DNA of 64,000 nt, taken from contig JAABRM010000029.1 in the NCBI GenBank assembly GCA_011390955.1, positions 24,705 through 88,704 of the forward strand, given 5' to 3'. The notes beneath the pieces were generated by a model, which ran no database searches, was not told where the DNA came from, and was given only the letters and a program-made list of their open reading frames with translations. Shown in pieces: positions 9,347 to 17,139 of the stretch. Origin of the DNA: Oscillatoriales cyanobacterium (GTDB lineage: Bacteria > Cyanobacteriota > Cyanobacteriia > Cyanobacteriales > Laspinemataceae). Each line of letters opens with the position of its first letter. Within the stretch, counting starts at the first letter, position 1. The translations under genes were made by a program, and so were the position numbers.

Positions 9347-9372
9347 GCGATTACCTCCGGTAGGCTACGCCA
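9347..9372. repeat. 28-nt interspersed repeat (inverted copy)
   Basis: Reverse complement of the repeat at 4761-4788 and 13871-13898, with one mismatch (CCGGAGG for CCGTAGG). It abuts the duplicated hydrolase fragment. Confidence 0.8.
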
Positions 9373-9387
9373 GAGAGATTAATCGGT

Positions 9388-9490
9388 CATCTCCAGGATG
9401 CTGACGATTATAGATTTGCACCATCATTTCCGTCAGTTTATTGGTTGTTGTTATTGGTTGTTGAAGTATTTAACTGTTCTCCAGCATCCG
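9388..9490 (-). pseudogene. Duplicated fragment of the serine hydrolase gene
   Basis: The stretch from CATCTCCAGGATGCTGACGA through TTGCACCATCATTTCCGTCAG to AAGTATTTAACTGTTCTCC matches positions about 8246-8335 inside the hydrolase gene. It differs by a few substitutions and a 12-base insertion (an extra TTGTTATTGGTT). The orientation is the same as the parent. It covers only about 30 codons and has no start, so it is a dead fragment left by a segmental duplication or gene conversion. Confidence 0.8.
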
Positions 9491-9704
9491 CCGGAATACA
9501 AATCCTTAGCATCACCCTTAAATTATTCTGCTTTTTTACCTGTTGAGATTCATCACTTTGTCTTGAAGCGCGATCGTTTAGATATCTGCTTTTCTTCTTT
9601 CCTAGTTCTTTACTTTTTAGGTTTACGGTTCAAAGTAGAGGCGGTGATTTCAGCTTGCCATCTCAAGTTCAAAGATTGTTTAATCGAAAAAAGGCAGTTT
9701 AACC

Positions 9705-10571
9705 ATGTTAACCAATCAAATCATTCAAGCCAACTTATTAGACACAGAACCATTGGCTAATCAGCAGTTTGACATAAATGGCTCTAACTATGATGACTCT
9801 GACTATGATGATTCTGACATAAATGATTCTGACTATGATGATTCTAACTATGATGACTCTGACTATGATGGCTCTAACTATGATGATTATGATGATTATG
9901 ATGATTCTGACATAAATGATTCTGACATAAATGATTCTGACTATGATGATTCTGACTATGATGATTCTGACATAAATGATTCTGACATAAATGATTCTGA
10001 CATAAATGATTCTGACTATGATGATTATGATGATTCTGACATAAATGACTCTAACTATGATGACTCTAACTATGATGATTCTAACTATGGAGATAACAAT
10101 GATGTGGATCATCTCACGGGCATGAGTCTAAATGATTTTTCATCTGACCTGGAGGAACAGGATAATTTATTAACCTACTTTAATGAAGAGTTTTATCGCC
10201 AGAATAACCCAGATGTCGATGCAGCGATTCGCCAGGGACTATTTAATTCTGGGTTAGAACACTATATTTTATATGGTCAAAAAGAAGGTCGGACAGGAAA
10301 TTCTTTATTTAACGAAGATTACTATCTGAGTAGTAATCCCGATGTTAGTAAAGCGGTGGCTGAAGGGATGTTTAAATCAGGGGCGGAACACTTTATTAAA
10401 TATGGATGTGATGAGGGACGTAACCCAGGCTCAGGATTTGATAGTAATTTCTATTTGACTCAAAATCCTGATGTGGCTCAAGCGATTCAAAATGGAGGTT
10501 TTGATAGTGCCTTTGACCATTTTGTCCAGTTTGGTCAGAGTGAAGGCCGGATCTCAACGGGTGATATATAG
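9705..10571 (+). CDS. Asp/Ser/Asn-repeat protein with three NPDV-type repeats
   Basis: 288 residues in two parts. Residues about 29-130 are an acidic low-complexity tract of five-residue units such as DSDYD, DSNYD and DSDIN, encoded by 15-bp tandem repeats. Residues about 155-288 are three copies of a roughly 45-residue module with the pattern FxxxFY-x2-NPDV-x2-AI-x7-SGLEHYxxYGxxEGR. This module is common in large calcium-binding or RTX-like extracellular proteins of cyanobacteria and proteobacteria. No signal peptide is visible, as expected if secretion is type I. The acidic tract could bind calcium (inference). ATG 9705 follows CAGTTTAACC, so no strong Shine-Dalgarno is present. Confidence 0.65.
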   Translation: MLTNQIIQANLLDTEPLANQQFDINGSNYDDSDYDDSDINDSDYDDSNYDDSDYDGSNYDDYDDYDDSDINDSDINDSDYDDSDYDDSDINDSDINDSDINDSDYDDYDDSDINDSNYDDSNYDDSNYGDNNDVDHLTGMSLNDFSSDLEEQDNLLTYFNEEFYRQNNPDVDAAIRQGLFNSGLEHYILYGQKEGRTGNSLFNEDYYLSSNPDVSKAVAEGMFKSGAEHFIKYGCDEGRNPGSGFDSNFYLTQNPDVAQAIQNGGFDSAFDHFVQFGQSEGRISTGDI

Positions 10572-10669
10572 CAATCGTCAGAGTTATGAAGTACAAAAAA
10601 AATCTGTCATTCCCGCGCAGGCGGGAATCCATAAAACCTCTGTACTTCATCCGCATTGCTACCGCTATA
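10567..10669. repeat. MITE-like element, family A (copy 1)
   Basis: About 103 bp bounded by TATAGC and GCTATA. Inside are ATGAAGTACA and TGTACTTCAT arms and a central ATTCCCGC/GCGGGAAT palindrome. Related copies lie at 13350-13452, 25259-25362 and 61517-61617, with a partial copy at 10775-10828. No protein is encoded. Confidence 0.85.
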
Positions 10670-10772
10670 TAGCAATCCTATTTAAGTTGTAATATTTTGG
10701 GAAATTTAACCCATATCGTAGGGGTAATTTATGAATTACCCCTACCAAAACCTCTAAACGGATTGCTATATA
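10666..10772. repeat. MITE-like element with perfect 13-bp terminal inverted repeats
   Basis: 107 bp starting TATATAGCAATCC and ending GGATTGCTATATA, a perfect 13-bp inverted pair. The interior holds a second palindrome (10718-10745) with arms GTAGGGGTAATT/AATTACCCCTAC. It is fused end to end with the neighbouring family A elements through shared TATAGC termini. Confidence 0.8.
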
Positions 10773-10774
10773 AT

Positions 10775-10828
10775 TATAGCAATTTTCATGGTTATGAAGT
10801 ACAAAAAAACTGTCATGCCCGCAGGGGT
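10775..10828. repeat. MITE-like element, family A (partial copy)
   Basis: Begins TATAGCAATTTTCATGGTTA and runs through ATGAAGTACAAAAAAACTGT, then breaks off after CATGCCCGC. The right half of the element is missing. Confidence 0.75.
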
Positions 10829-10858
10829 TAAAAACCCCCTTAGCTAATAGCGAAAATC

Positions 10859-10998
10859 ATCACCACAAAGACACAAAGAAACACAAAGGCATATTCTTTG
10901 TGTTTCTCTGTGTCTTCGTGGTTCAAAAATAACACCACAAAGACACAAAGGAACACAAAGGCGGCATATTCTCTGTGTTTCTCTGTGTCTCTGTGGTA
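10859..10998. repeat. Two inverted repeats of the ACCACAAAGACACAAAG type
   Basis: Two consecutive palindromic units, 10859-10922 and 10931-10998. Each has a left arm like CACCACAAAGACACAAAG and a right arm like CTGTGTCTCTGTGGT. A half copy is at about 53118-53143. This sequence class is scattered through many environmental bacterial genomes. The stretch 10572-11080 contains only these repeats and the MITE-like elements; no gene is seen. Confidence 0.8.
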
Positions 10999-11079
10999 AA
11001 AAATCATCACCACCGTAGGGACTTAGGCTTCCGTGTCCCTACAGAGACAGAGAGAATTATTTTCGTTTGATAAGTCAAG

Positions 11080-11637
11080 AACGCGATCGTATAGTTGGGG
11101 ACTAATCCGAAGCGTTGCAAGATTTGGGTGGCTGGCCGAATCGGGATTCTACGGATTGGTTTGCTGACTATGCCGGGGTGATGTTCGATCGCCTTTAAAC
11201 CCTGGGGCGGTTTGCTCAAATTTGGCACCACGCCAATTTCCGCATCCGGTTGGGGCAAAACGGAGATGGGCTGGGGAATTAATCCCGCTGGGTTTACCAA
11301 AATTCTGCGGAATTTTCAAGAAAATTATGGCAATCCGAAAATGTACATTACGGAAAACGGTTGTGCCATCAAAGATATTCCTAATGCGGACGGATATCTG
11401 TGCGATCGCCAAAGAATTATGTTCATACAAGAACATTTAATCGCCGTCCATGATGCGATTCAAAGGGGCGCGAACGTGAATGGTTATTATGTCTGGACAT
11501 TAATGGATAACTTTGAATGGGCGCATGGTTTTTTCCCGCGCTTTGGACTGGTGCGAATTGACCCGCAAACGGGCAAACGCATTCCCAAAGAAAGTGCTTT
11601 TTGGTATCGAGAGGCGATCGCGAAAAATGGCGTTTAA
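11080..11637 (+). pseudogene. Decayed GH1 beta-glucosidase, internally deleted and frameshifted
   Basis: The last part (11212-11637) reads as the C-terminal third of a glycoside hydrolase family 1 enzyme: TEMGWGINPAGF, the nucleophile motif ITENG, DGYLCDRQRI, WTLMDNFEWAHGF and FGLVRIDPQTGKR. Just upstream, in another frame (about 11117-11200), is ALQDLGGWPNRDSTDWFADY followed by AGVMFDRL and a stop. That matches GH1 sequence that normally lies about 200 residues before the C-terminal part. The intervening region, including the acid/base NEP motif, is deleted. Before ALQ, a missing base shifts the frame of a YHWDLPQ-like segment. No intact start exists. The enzyme would have cleaved beta-glucosides; the gene is dead. 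Confidence 0.85.
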
Positions 11638-11653
11638 TGGAGTATAATCGACC

Positions 11654-11722
11654 AGGGGCGAAGCATTCCGGGAATAAATTGAAGCTTTTAACCAGAAATA
11701 TCTGCCGGAATGCTTCGCCCCT
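11654..11722. repeat. 18-bp perfect inverted repeat
   Basis: Arms AGGGGCGAAGCATTCCGG (11654-11671) and CCGGAATGCTTCGCCCCT (11705-11722) flank a 33-base loop just downstream of the GH1 pseudogene. It could act as a hairpin terminator, but no T-run follows. Confidence 0.8.
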
Positions 11723-11872
11723 ACGGATATTTGTGGTTCAATAAGCTGAAAAATGCTATAAAATGCTATAAAAAGGGGGGGCTTTGCGCGAATTTTGCAA
11801 GAAGTATAATGCGATCGATAAAATGTGATAAATACAATATAATCTCAGCCGTATCGGTGGTGTTGATACATA

Positions 11873-13237
11873 ATGAACCAGCAACATGAACCTAACTCCC
11901 AAACAGACAATTCTCAGCCGTCCCCGGCACCCATTTCCGACCCATCTAGGAATGATGACAAAGTAGAAGAGATTCCCGAATCGCCCCTAGGATGGAAAAA
12001 CCGCCTAAGTGGGATTTGGCATAACTCCACTGACCGCATTAAACAACTTTTTCCCGTGGGCAAAGCCGCTGGTCAAAAACTGTTGCAATCAATTTTACAA
12101 TCATTAACGGTCAGTGAAGCGGAAATTGCCGAAATTCTGGAGAAAGTTCGGGCAGAATTACCGACTACGGAAGCGACGTTAATTGGCAAACCTCAAGCGG
12201 GAAAAAGTTCGATTGTCCGGGGACTAACCGGAGTTTCTGCGGAGATTGTCGGTCAAGGTTTTCGTCCCCACACCCAACATACTCAACGCTATGCTTATCC
12301 TTCTAATGACCTGCCGTTGCTGATTTTTACCGATACGGTCGGACTCGGTGATGTGAGTCAAAATACAGAAGAGATTATTCAAGAATTAGTGGGAGATTTG
12401 CAACAGCCTAGTCAGCGGGCAAAAATTTTAATTTTCACCGTAAAAATTAACGATTTTGCTACAGATACTCTAAAAAATATTGGAGATAGTTTGCGAAAGC
12501 TAGAGCCAAATATTCCTTGTTTATTGGTGGTGACTTGTCTGCATGAACTTTATCCAGTGTCGGTGGAAAATCATCCCACATATCCCCCGGAATATCCAGA
12601 AATTCAGCGAGCATTTGCTAGTTTGCAAGAGGCTTTTGGTAAGTTGTGCGATCGCGCCATTTTGATCGATTTTACCTTAGAAGAAGACGGTTATACTCCG
12701 GTATTTTATGGCCTAGAAACTCTCCGGGATACCTTGGCGGAACTGCTGCCAAAAGCCGAAGCCCAAGCGATTTATCAACTATTAGATGAAAATGCCAGCA
12801 AACAGTTAGGCAATCTTTACCGAGATGTCGGTCGGCGCTATATTTTGGCCTTTGCGGTGATGGCGGCCACCCTAGCAGCAGTTCCCCTGCCTTTTGCCAC
12901 CATGCCCGTATTGACCGCATTGCAAGTGTCAATGGTGGGTTTATTGGGCAAATTGTACGGCCAAACCTTGACCCCATCTCAAGCGGGAGGGGTGGTCAGC
13001 GCGATCGCGGGGGGATTTTTGGCCCAAGCAGTAGGACGAGAATTGGTGAAATTTGTCCCGGTACTTGGCAGCGCGATCGCGGCTTCCTGGGCTGCTGCTT
13101 ATACCTGGGCATTAGGGGAAGGGGCTTGTGTCTATTTCGGTGATTTAATGGGGGGCAAAAAACCCGATCCCCAGAAAATTCAACTAGCCATGCAAGAAGC
13201 ATTTAAAGCCGCCCAAGAACGGTTTAAAAAAAATTAA
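11873..13237 (+). CDS. GTPase of the Era/HSR1 type with C-terminal DUF697 domain
   Basis: 454 residues. After a polar N terminus (1-40) comes a small-GTPase domain with P-loop GKPQAGKS (105-112) and a G3-like FTDTVGLGD (152-160). The usual NKxD base-recognition motif is not obvious; the corresponding strand reads LLVVTCLHEL. The C-terminal 120 residues are a DUF697-like hydrophobic domain (PLPFATMPVLTALQ and AIAGGFLAQAVGRE). Such proteins are membrane-associated and of unclear role. ATG 11873 is chosen. The gene is followed by a strong hairpin with a T-run at 13285-13319. Confidence 0.82.
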   Translation: MNQQHEPNSQTDNSQPSPAPISDPSRNDDKVEEIPESPLGWKNRLSGIWHNSTDRIKQLFPVGKAAGQKLLQSILQSLTVSEAEIAEILEKVRAELPTTEATLIGKPQAGKSSIVRGLTGVSAEIVGQGFRPHTQHTQRYAYPSNDLPLLIFTDTVGLGDVSQNTEEIIQELVGDLQQPSQRAKILIFTVKINDFATDTLKNIGDSLRKLEPNIPCLLVVTCLHELYPVSVENHPTYPPEYPEIQRAFASLQEAFGKLCDRAILIDFTLEEDGYTPVFYGLETLRDTLAELLPKAEAQAIYQLLDENASKQLGNLYRDVGRRYILAFAVMAATLAAVPLPFATMPVLTALQVSMVGLLGKLYGQTLTPSQAGGVVSAIAGGFLAQAVGRELVKFVPVLGSAIAASWAAAYTWALGEGACVYFGDLMGGKKPDPQKIQLAMQEAFKAAQERFKKN

Positions 13238-13284
13238 CCGCCCACAAAATTAACCGCAATACTCAAAAAAATGTGCCAACCAAT

Positions 13285-13319
13285 AAAAACCGGGTTTTGA
13301 CTAAGAAAACCCGGTTTTT
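13285..13319 (+). terminator. Rho-independent terminator
   Basis: Arms AAAAACCGGGTTTT (13285-13298) and AAAACCCGGTTTTT (13306-13319) with a 7-base loop and a terminal T-run, 48 bases after the GTPase stop codon. It uses the same AAACCGGGTTT core as many repeats in the window. Confidence 0.8.
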
Positions 13320-13349
13320 GAAGATTAAAGTTTAAAACTAATCAGATTA

Positions 13350-13452
13350 AAGCGGTTATTGTCGTTCGGGAAGTACAGAGGTTTTCTGGATTCTAGCGGG
13401 CGGGGTTCGGGACAGGTTTTTTTGTACTTCATAACTATGACAATTGCTATAA
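13350..13452. repeat. MITE-like element, family A (copy 2)
   Basis: Left part AGCGGTTATTGTCGTTC, then GAAGTACAGAGG, a GC-rich centre, TTTTTTTGTACTTCATAAC and right end GACAATTGCTATA. Its central palindrome has decayed (GCGGGCGGGGTTCGGGACAG). It ends 18 bases before the stop codon of the DUF6761-like gene. Confidence 0.8.
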
Positions 13453-13469
13453 GAATTGTTGCCCTGTCG

Positions 13470-13724
13470 TCAATAATACTTTACTTCAGTTTCTGGCTGA
13501 AGTTCAGGCATGGCAAAATTGGAGGAATCGTAAATAAACCGATGAATTTCTTCCTCTAGCCTGTTAACTAGATAGGCTTCGAGCGTATTGGTCTGTCGCA
13601 ATGCAGCTAAATAGCCGTCTAAATACATTCGCATATCGTCATAACGATAGCCCCGATTCCATAATTCTACGAGGGCGTCAGAAAGTTTTTGGTAGTGACG
13701 GATAGTTGCGGTATCTTGTAGCAT
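13470..13724 (-). CDS. Small conserved cyanobacterial protein (DUF6761-like)
   Basis: 84-residue protein of unknown function, well conserved in cyanobacteria as I remember the family. Recognisable segments are MLQDTATIRHYQKLSDAL, the aromatic WNRGYRYDDMRMYLDGYLA and the acidic C terminus. It is soluble and helical, with no membrane segment. The ATG at 13724 is the only sensible start. It stands alone; upstream lies a 1.5-kb gene-free region. Confidence 0.75.
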   Translation of the reverse strand: MLQDTATIRHYQKLSDALVELWNRGYRYDDMRMYLDGYLAALRQTNTLEAYLVNRLEEEIHRFIYDSSNFAMPELQPETEVKYY

Positions 13725-13870
13725 GGTAGCCTCTTAAGATTGGGTAGATATCAAATTAGAAGTGGATTTTTATCACCGGGGGATCGGTAGGTTTATTTCT
13801 GGTTGAACATCTTCAGAGGTTGTTCAAATTCAGTGATTTCCTCGAACCCAAATTTAACAGCTTGCAGGGT

Positions 13871-13898
13871 TTGGCGTAGCCTACCGTAGGTAATCGCC
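13871..13898. repeat. 28-nt interspersed repeat (copy 2)
   Basis: Identical over 28 bases to 4761-4788. Confidence 0.85.
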
Positions 13899-14279
13899 GA
13901 TGGCATTGAGAATGCTAAAATAGATTAGCTAAGTGATAAATTGAATCAATTAACTTGACTCAAAAGACGAAAAAATTCTCAAAATTGTTCGCTGTCAAGC
14001 TCAAACATAGCCGTCGATCGCTCTAAGGATTTAAAACATTGGGCTTAGTCTCCTGTAGCCATCGCTTTGGGTGACATTTTCCACAAAACTCGTCTGAAAA
14101 AACGAGAACCTTAAAAGATATCAGCAGCAGCGATCCAGGTTATGAAAATGCTCTGGTCTGAACGATCGCATTTACAGCGAATATACACAGCGAATCTACA
14201 ATGATCCGTACCCGAATTGTTGAACCCAGGAGAGTGGATCGTCATCAAGAGGCATCAATTGTAAGCTGTGGCAGAATTT

Positions 14280-14357
14280 AACCCGGAAATGGCACCGGGA
14301 AATGGCACCGGGAAATGGCACCGGGAAATGGCACCGGGAAATGGCACCGGGAAATGG
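14280..14357. repeat. 13-bp tandem repeat
   Basis: About five and a half perfect copies of the unit GGAAATGGCACCG. Because 13 is not a multiple of three, the frame rotates through the array, which argues against coding. Confidence 0.9.
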
Positions 14358-15251
14358 GGTTTTCTGGGTATGTTAATCTGTTATACCCATTTTAGCCAGA
14401 ATTCAGATGAGGCAATCATTAAAGATGGCTATCCCTTTAAAAATGAGCGAATTACCCTAGATATATGGTAATTTTTCCCGTAAATACCCCAATTTTACAC
14501 CAAATATAGAGATTGTGCATTAGTCTTAAGTAGGGGCGATTCGCTTTCTCGTCCCGTAAGGGATTTTCGTGGAGATGGCAGCAAATCGGCGGCGATCGCG
14601 GGCAAGAATCCCCGAAAAATCGAGGCGTTTACCGGAGATTGCTCTCTGAATCAGATTGTTACTGATTCTCAAAATTTAAGCCGAAGATCGAGATGAATCT
14701 TATGGGTGGTGTGGCAATTATTTAATAATAAATTAAGATTTAGAGTAACAAATGTGACAAAACCTTGACAAAAGCTCTGTTAACGTGAAAATCACTCTTT
14801 TGCCAAGCGGAAGTCTTGTGTGAGCAACCCTTATGGGAAATTTGCGCCTAGGGAAACATAAACAAAGAGGGTTTTACAGGCAATTTGTCAACCAGCAATG
14901 GCGATCGCTCCCATAACCGCGATAAATTGTCTGATATTCAGGGTTTGAAGCATCTGCTCTATCAGCCCAATTCAGAAAAGTTCGGTCAGCACTCTAAAAA
15001 ACAGGCGCTTGTAATTGATCCTAGGCAGAACCTATTTTCATACAGTAAGGTAAACCCAAGGTTAGTTATGATGTTGCTCATCAAAAGGATCAAGCATACT
15101 TGTCCTGTAATTTCTTGAGTTGCCATGAGCGCGAACCAAATCATCGGAGATGACTCAAACAAAGTATCCTTTGAATGAAACATCTCGCTGAACTAGCCAG
15201 TTCACAGAAGGCACATATCTTCTGTATAAATAAATTTGTCTAGGTAAACCA

Positions 15252-15266
15252 GTCGGTAATTCCGAC
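15252..15266 (+). promoter_or_regulatory. Small stem-loop before the response-regulator ribosome binding site
   Basis: GTCGG and CCGAC pair around a 5-base loop, ending 4 bases before the AGGAGG Shine-Dalgarno (15271-15276). It could modulate translation (inference). Confidence 0.4.
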
Positions 15267-15281
15267 AATCAGGAGGTAGTG

Positions 15282-16076
15282 GTGGGATCAATTTCTATTT
15301 TGATTGTTGAGGGAAATCCTCATCTGCGATCGCTATTAGGTTGGCATTTGCAGCAAGTCGGTTACAGCGTCTATCAAGCCAATGATATCCGGCAGGGACG
15401 CGATTTATTTTCCAATCATCAGCCAACCCTGATCGTGCTTGATTCCGAACTGCCTGATGGGGATGGTTTGGAATTTTGTCAGTGGCTCTATCAGCAGCAA
15501 CAAAGCATGATTTTAATTTTATCCGCTCGCAATAACGAAGCGGATATTGTCAACGGCTTAAAAGCAGGCGCTGATGATTATCTGAAAAAACCTTTTGGAA
15601 TGCAAGAATTCCTGGCTCGAGTCGAAGCCTTGGTGCGACGACAAAAACGCATTGCCCCACCTATTTCGCTGGATTATGGGGATTTGCAAATTGACTTGGT
15701 GCATCGTCGGGTTCGCTATAAAGGGGATCTCATCGAACTCACTCCCCAGGAATTTAGCTTGCTTTATGTTTTAGCTCAAGCTGGGGGACTGCCCATGAGT
15801 CGTCCAGAACTGCTACGGAGAGCTTGGCCTGAAGCCATTGATAATCCTCGCACGATTGATACTCATGTCTTGTCTTTGCGAAAGAAAATCGAACTCGACC
15901 CGAGGCAACCGAGCTTAATTCAGACAGTGCGAAATGTGGGCTATCGCTTGAATATGGAGATTCTCAGCGATCGCGTCATATCGAAAGTGGAATCCTTGCA
16001 GGTGAATTCCCACGGCCAACAAAAAATGTCCATGCGTCATTTTTCTGAGGTGGGCAGCCGGAATAACCCTCGATAA
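15282..16076 (+). CDS. OmpR-family response regulator with atypical receiver (NblR-like)
   Basis: Two-component regulator of about 264 residues. The receiver domain (1-120) keeps the phosphoacceptor in LIVLDSELPDGDG (D54) and the lysine in YLKKPFG. Where an acidic pair is usual after the first strand it reads VEGNP, so one metal-binding acid is replaced by glycine. The C-terminal winged helix matches OmpR/PhoB DNA-binding domains (LTPQEFSLLYVLAQAGG, DNPRTIDTHVLSLRKK, IQTVRNVGYRL). An extra 40-residue tail follows. It resembles NblR, the cyanobacterial regulator of phycobilisome degradation that is known to work without phosphorylation, but the assignment is uncertain. Of two adjacent GTG codons, 15282 is better spaced from AGGAGG (15271-15276) than 15279. 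Confidence 0.8.
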   Translation: MGSISILIVEGNPHLRSLLGWHLQQVGYSVYQANDIRQGRDLFSNHQPTLIVLDSELPDGDGLEFCQWLYQQQQSMILILSARNNEADIVNGLKAGADDYLKKPFGMQEFLARVEALVRRQKRIAPPISLDYGDLQIDLVHRRVRYKGDLIELTPQEFSLLYVLAQAGGLPMSRPELLRRAWPEAIDNPRTIDTHVLSLRKKIELDPRQPSLIQTVRNVGYRLNMEILSDRVISKVESLQVNSHGQQKMSMRHFSEVGSRNNPR

Positions 16077-16197
16077 AAAAGCAAACCAAATATGACGCAC
16101 TGCTCTTAAGTGTGGGGTTCCACTTCAGCAACCCGGGGTTAATTTCGGGCTTAATACTGAGGTGGATATTTCTATGACTGGGAATCATTGGAATCAT

Positions 16198-16983
16198 TTA
16201 ATTCCATTCATCCACCGTTTGAGTTTCGGCAATTTTCAGGCTTTGCCGTAATTGGTTCCAGTCCATTTCTCTTGCCGGCACATCTTGAATCAACGATCCT
16301 TGTGCTAAATGCAAGACACGGGTGCAATATTGTGCAGCAAATTCTAACTGGTGATTCACCATGAAAATGGTACTTTGGCCCGTAGTGGTCAATTCTTTTA
16401 AAACTTCTAAAACATGAGCGGATCGACCCGCATCTAATGCAGAAGTCGGTTCATCTAATAACAAAATCTCCGGTTGAATCACCCAAGCCCTGCACAAGGC
16501 CACCAGTTGACGTTGACCCACCGATAGTTGGGGTTCTGTTCTTTCCAACCATCGATCGGGAATGCGCCACTTTTCTAAACATATAGCAAGTTTTTGCTTG
16601 ATATCGGGAGCCGCCATGCCGCGTAATTTCAACGGATAGGCGATCGCCTCTTTGACGGACATCCCCAAAAGCTTCGACTCTTGAAGTACCAGAGTGACTG
16701 AAGTCCGTAAATCCATCACGGGGATCTGGCGGTAATCCCGATTTTTCCAATAAATCGCTCCCGAAGTCGGTTCATTCAGCCGATTTAACAGCCGCAATAA
16801 AGAAGTTTTGCCCGCTCCCGTAGCCCCCACAACAGCAATAAACTCACCCTCTTTATTCGAGGCATCATCTTTACACACCTCAAAAGAAATATCTTTCAGT
16901 AAATAGCTATTGCCGATTTTTGAGGTTAAGCTCACTTGCTCTAAGCGGAGTAAAGAAGAATTCGGAGAACTTGGCAAATTCAT
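16198..16983 (-). CDS. ABC transporter ATP-binding protein
   Basis: 261-residue nucleotide-binding subunit. Walker A GATGAGKT (53-60), Q-loop in LVLQESKLLG, signature LSVGQRQ (153-159), Walker B ILLLDE (173-178), D-loop SALD and an H-loop in MVNHQLEF are all intact. No permease gene adjoins it. The sequence has the flavour of short ABC ATPases such as FetA/YbbL (inference), so the substrate is unknown. A lineage-typical insert, CKDDASNKEGEF, precedes Walker A. The upstream region is an inverted short-unit tract (16987-17099). Confidence 0.8.
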   Translation of the reverse strand: MNLPSSPNSSLLRLEQVSLTSKIGNSYLLKDISFEVCKDDASNKEGEFIAVVGATGAGKTSLLRLLNRLNEPTSGAIYWKNRDYRQIPVMDLRTSVTLVLQESKLLGMSVKEAIAYPLKLRGMAAPDIKQKLAICLEKWRIPDRWLERTEPQLSVGQRQLVALCRAWVIQPEILLLDEPTSALDAGRSAHVLEVLKELTTTGQSTIFMVNHQLEFAAQYCTRVLHLAQGSLIQDVPAREMDWNQLRQSLKIAETQTVDEWN

Positions 16984-16986
16984 AAT

Positions 16987-17099
16987 TTATTTGTTGTTGG
17001 TTCTTGGTTATTGGTTATTTGTTGTTGGTTCTTGGTTCTTGGTTATTTGTTGTTTGATTCGATTCAAGCATAACCAATAACTAATAACTAATAACAACC
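16987..17099. repeat. Inverted pair of short-unit tracts
   Basis: The left arm is units such as TTGTTGG, TTCTTGG and TTATTGG. The right arm from about 17070 is ACCAATAACTAATAACTAAT and related units. It lies between the ABC ATPase start and the end of the next minus-strand gene, so it would be in the ATPase leader. Confidence 0.75.
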
Positions 17100-17139
17100 A
17101 TAGCTGAAATATTGGTTTAAATATTGGTTCATATATTAT

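Larger units (their letters stand above)
9077..9704. other. Gene-free region with a duplicated gene fragment
   Basis: 628 bases with no intact gene. It carries an inverted copy of the 28-nt repeat (9347-9372) and, just after it, a degenerate copy of part of the upstream hydrolase gene (9388-9490). A 120-codon plus-strand frame from 9398 overlaps the fragment and has no recognisable product. Confidence 0.6.
13725..15278. other. Long gene-poor region
   Basis: 1.55 kb with no convincing gene. It holds the 28-nt repeat at 13871-13898. A 37-codon minus-strand frame starts near 13906 and crosses that repeat; it ends ITEFEQPLKMFNQK and may be the tail of a lost gene. A 13-bp tandem repeat lies at 14280-14357. 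The AT-rich 14700-14880 has a TTGACA at about 14766 but no good -10. A 77-codon TTG-started frame at 14885 is not supported. Confidence 0.6.

Noticed and set aside
9738..10112. 124-codon minus-strand frame, Ile/Val/Arg repeats
   Set aside because: Antisense of the 15-bp Asp/Ser/Asn repeat; the composition is dictated by the repeat and there is no start context.
14268..14471. 67-codon plus-strand frame over the 13-bp tandem repeat
   Set aside because: The protein is repeat-derived, the frame rotates with the repeat, and no homologue is recognisable.
14885..15118. 77-codon plus-strand frame upstream of the response regulator
   Set aside because: TTG start, no Shine-Dalgarno and no recognisable sequence; it may lie in an untranslated leader.
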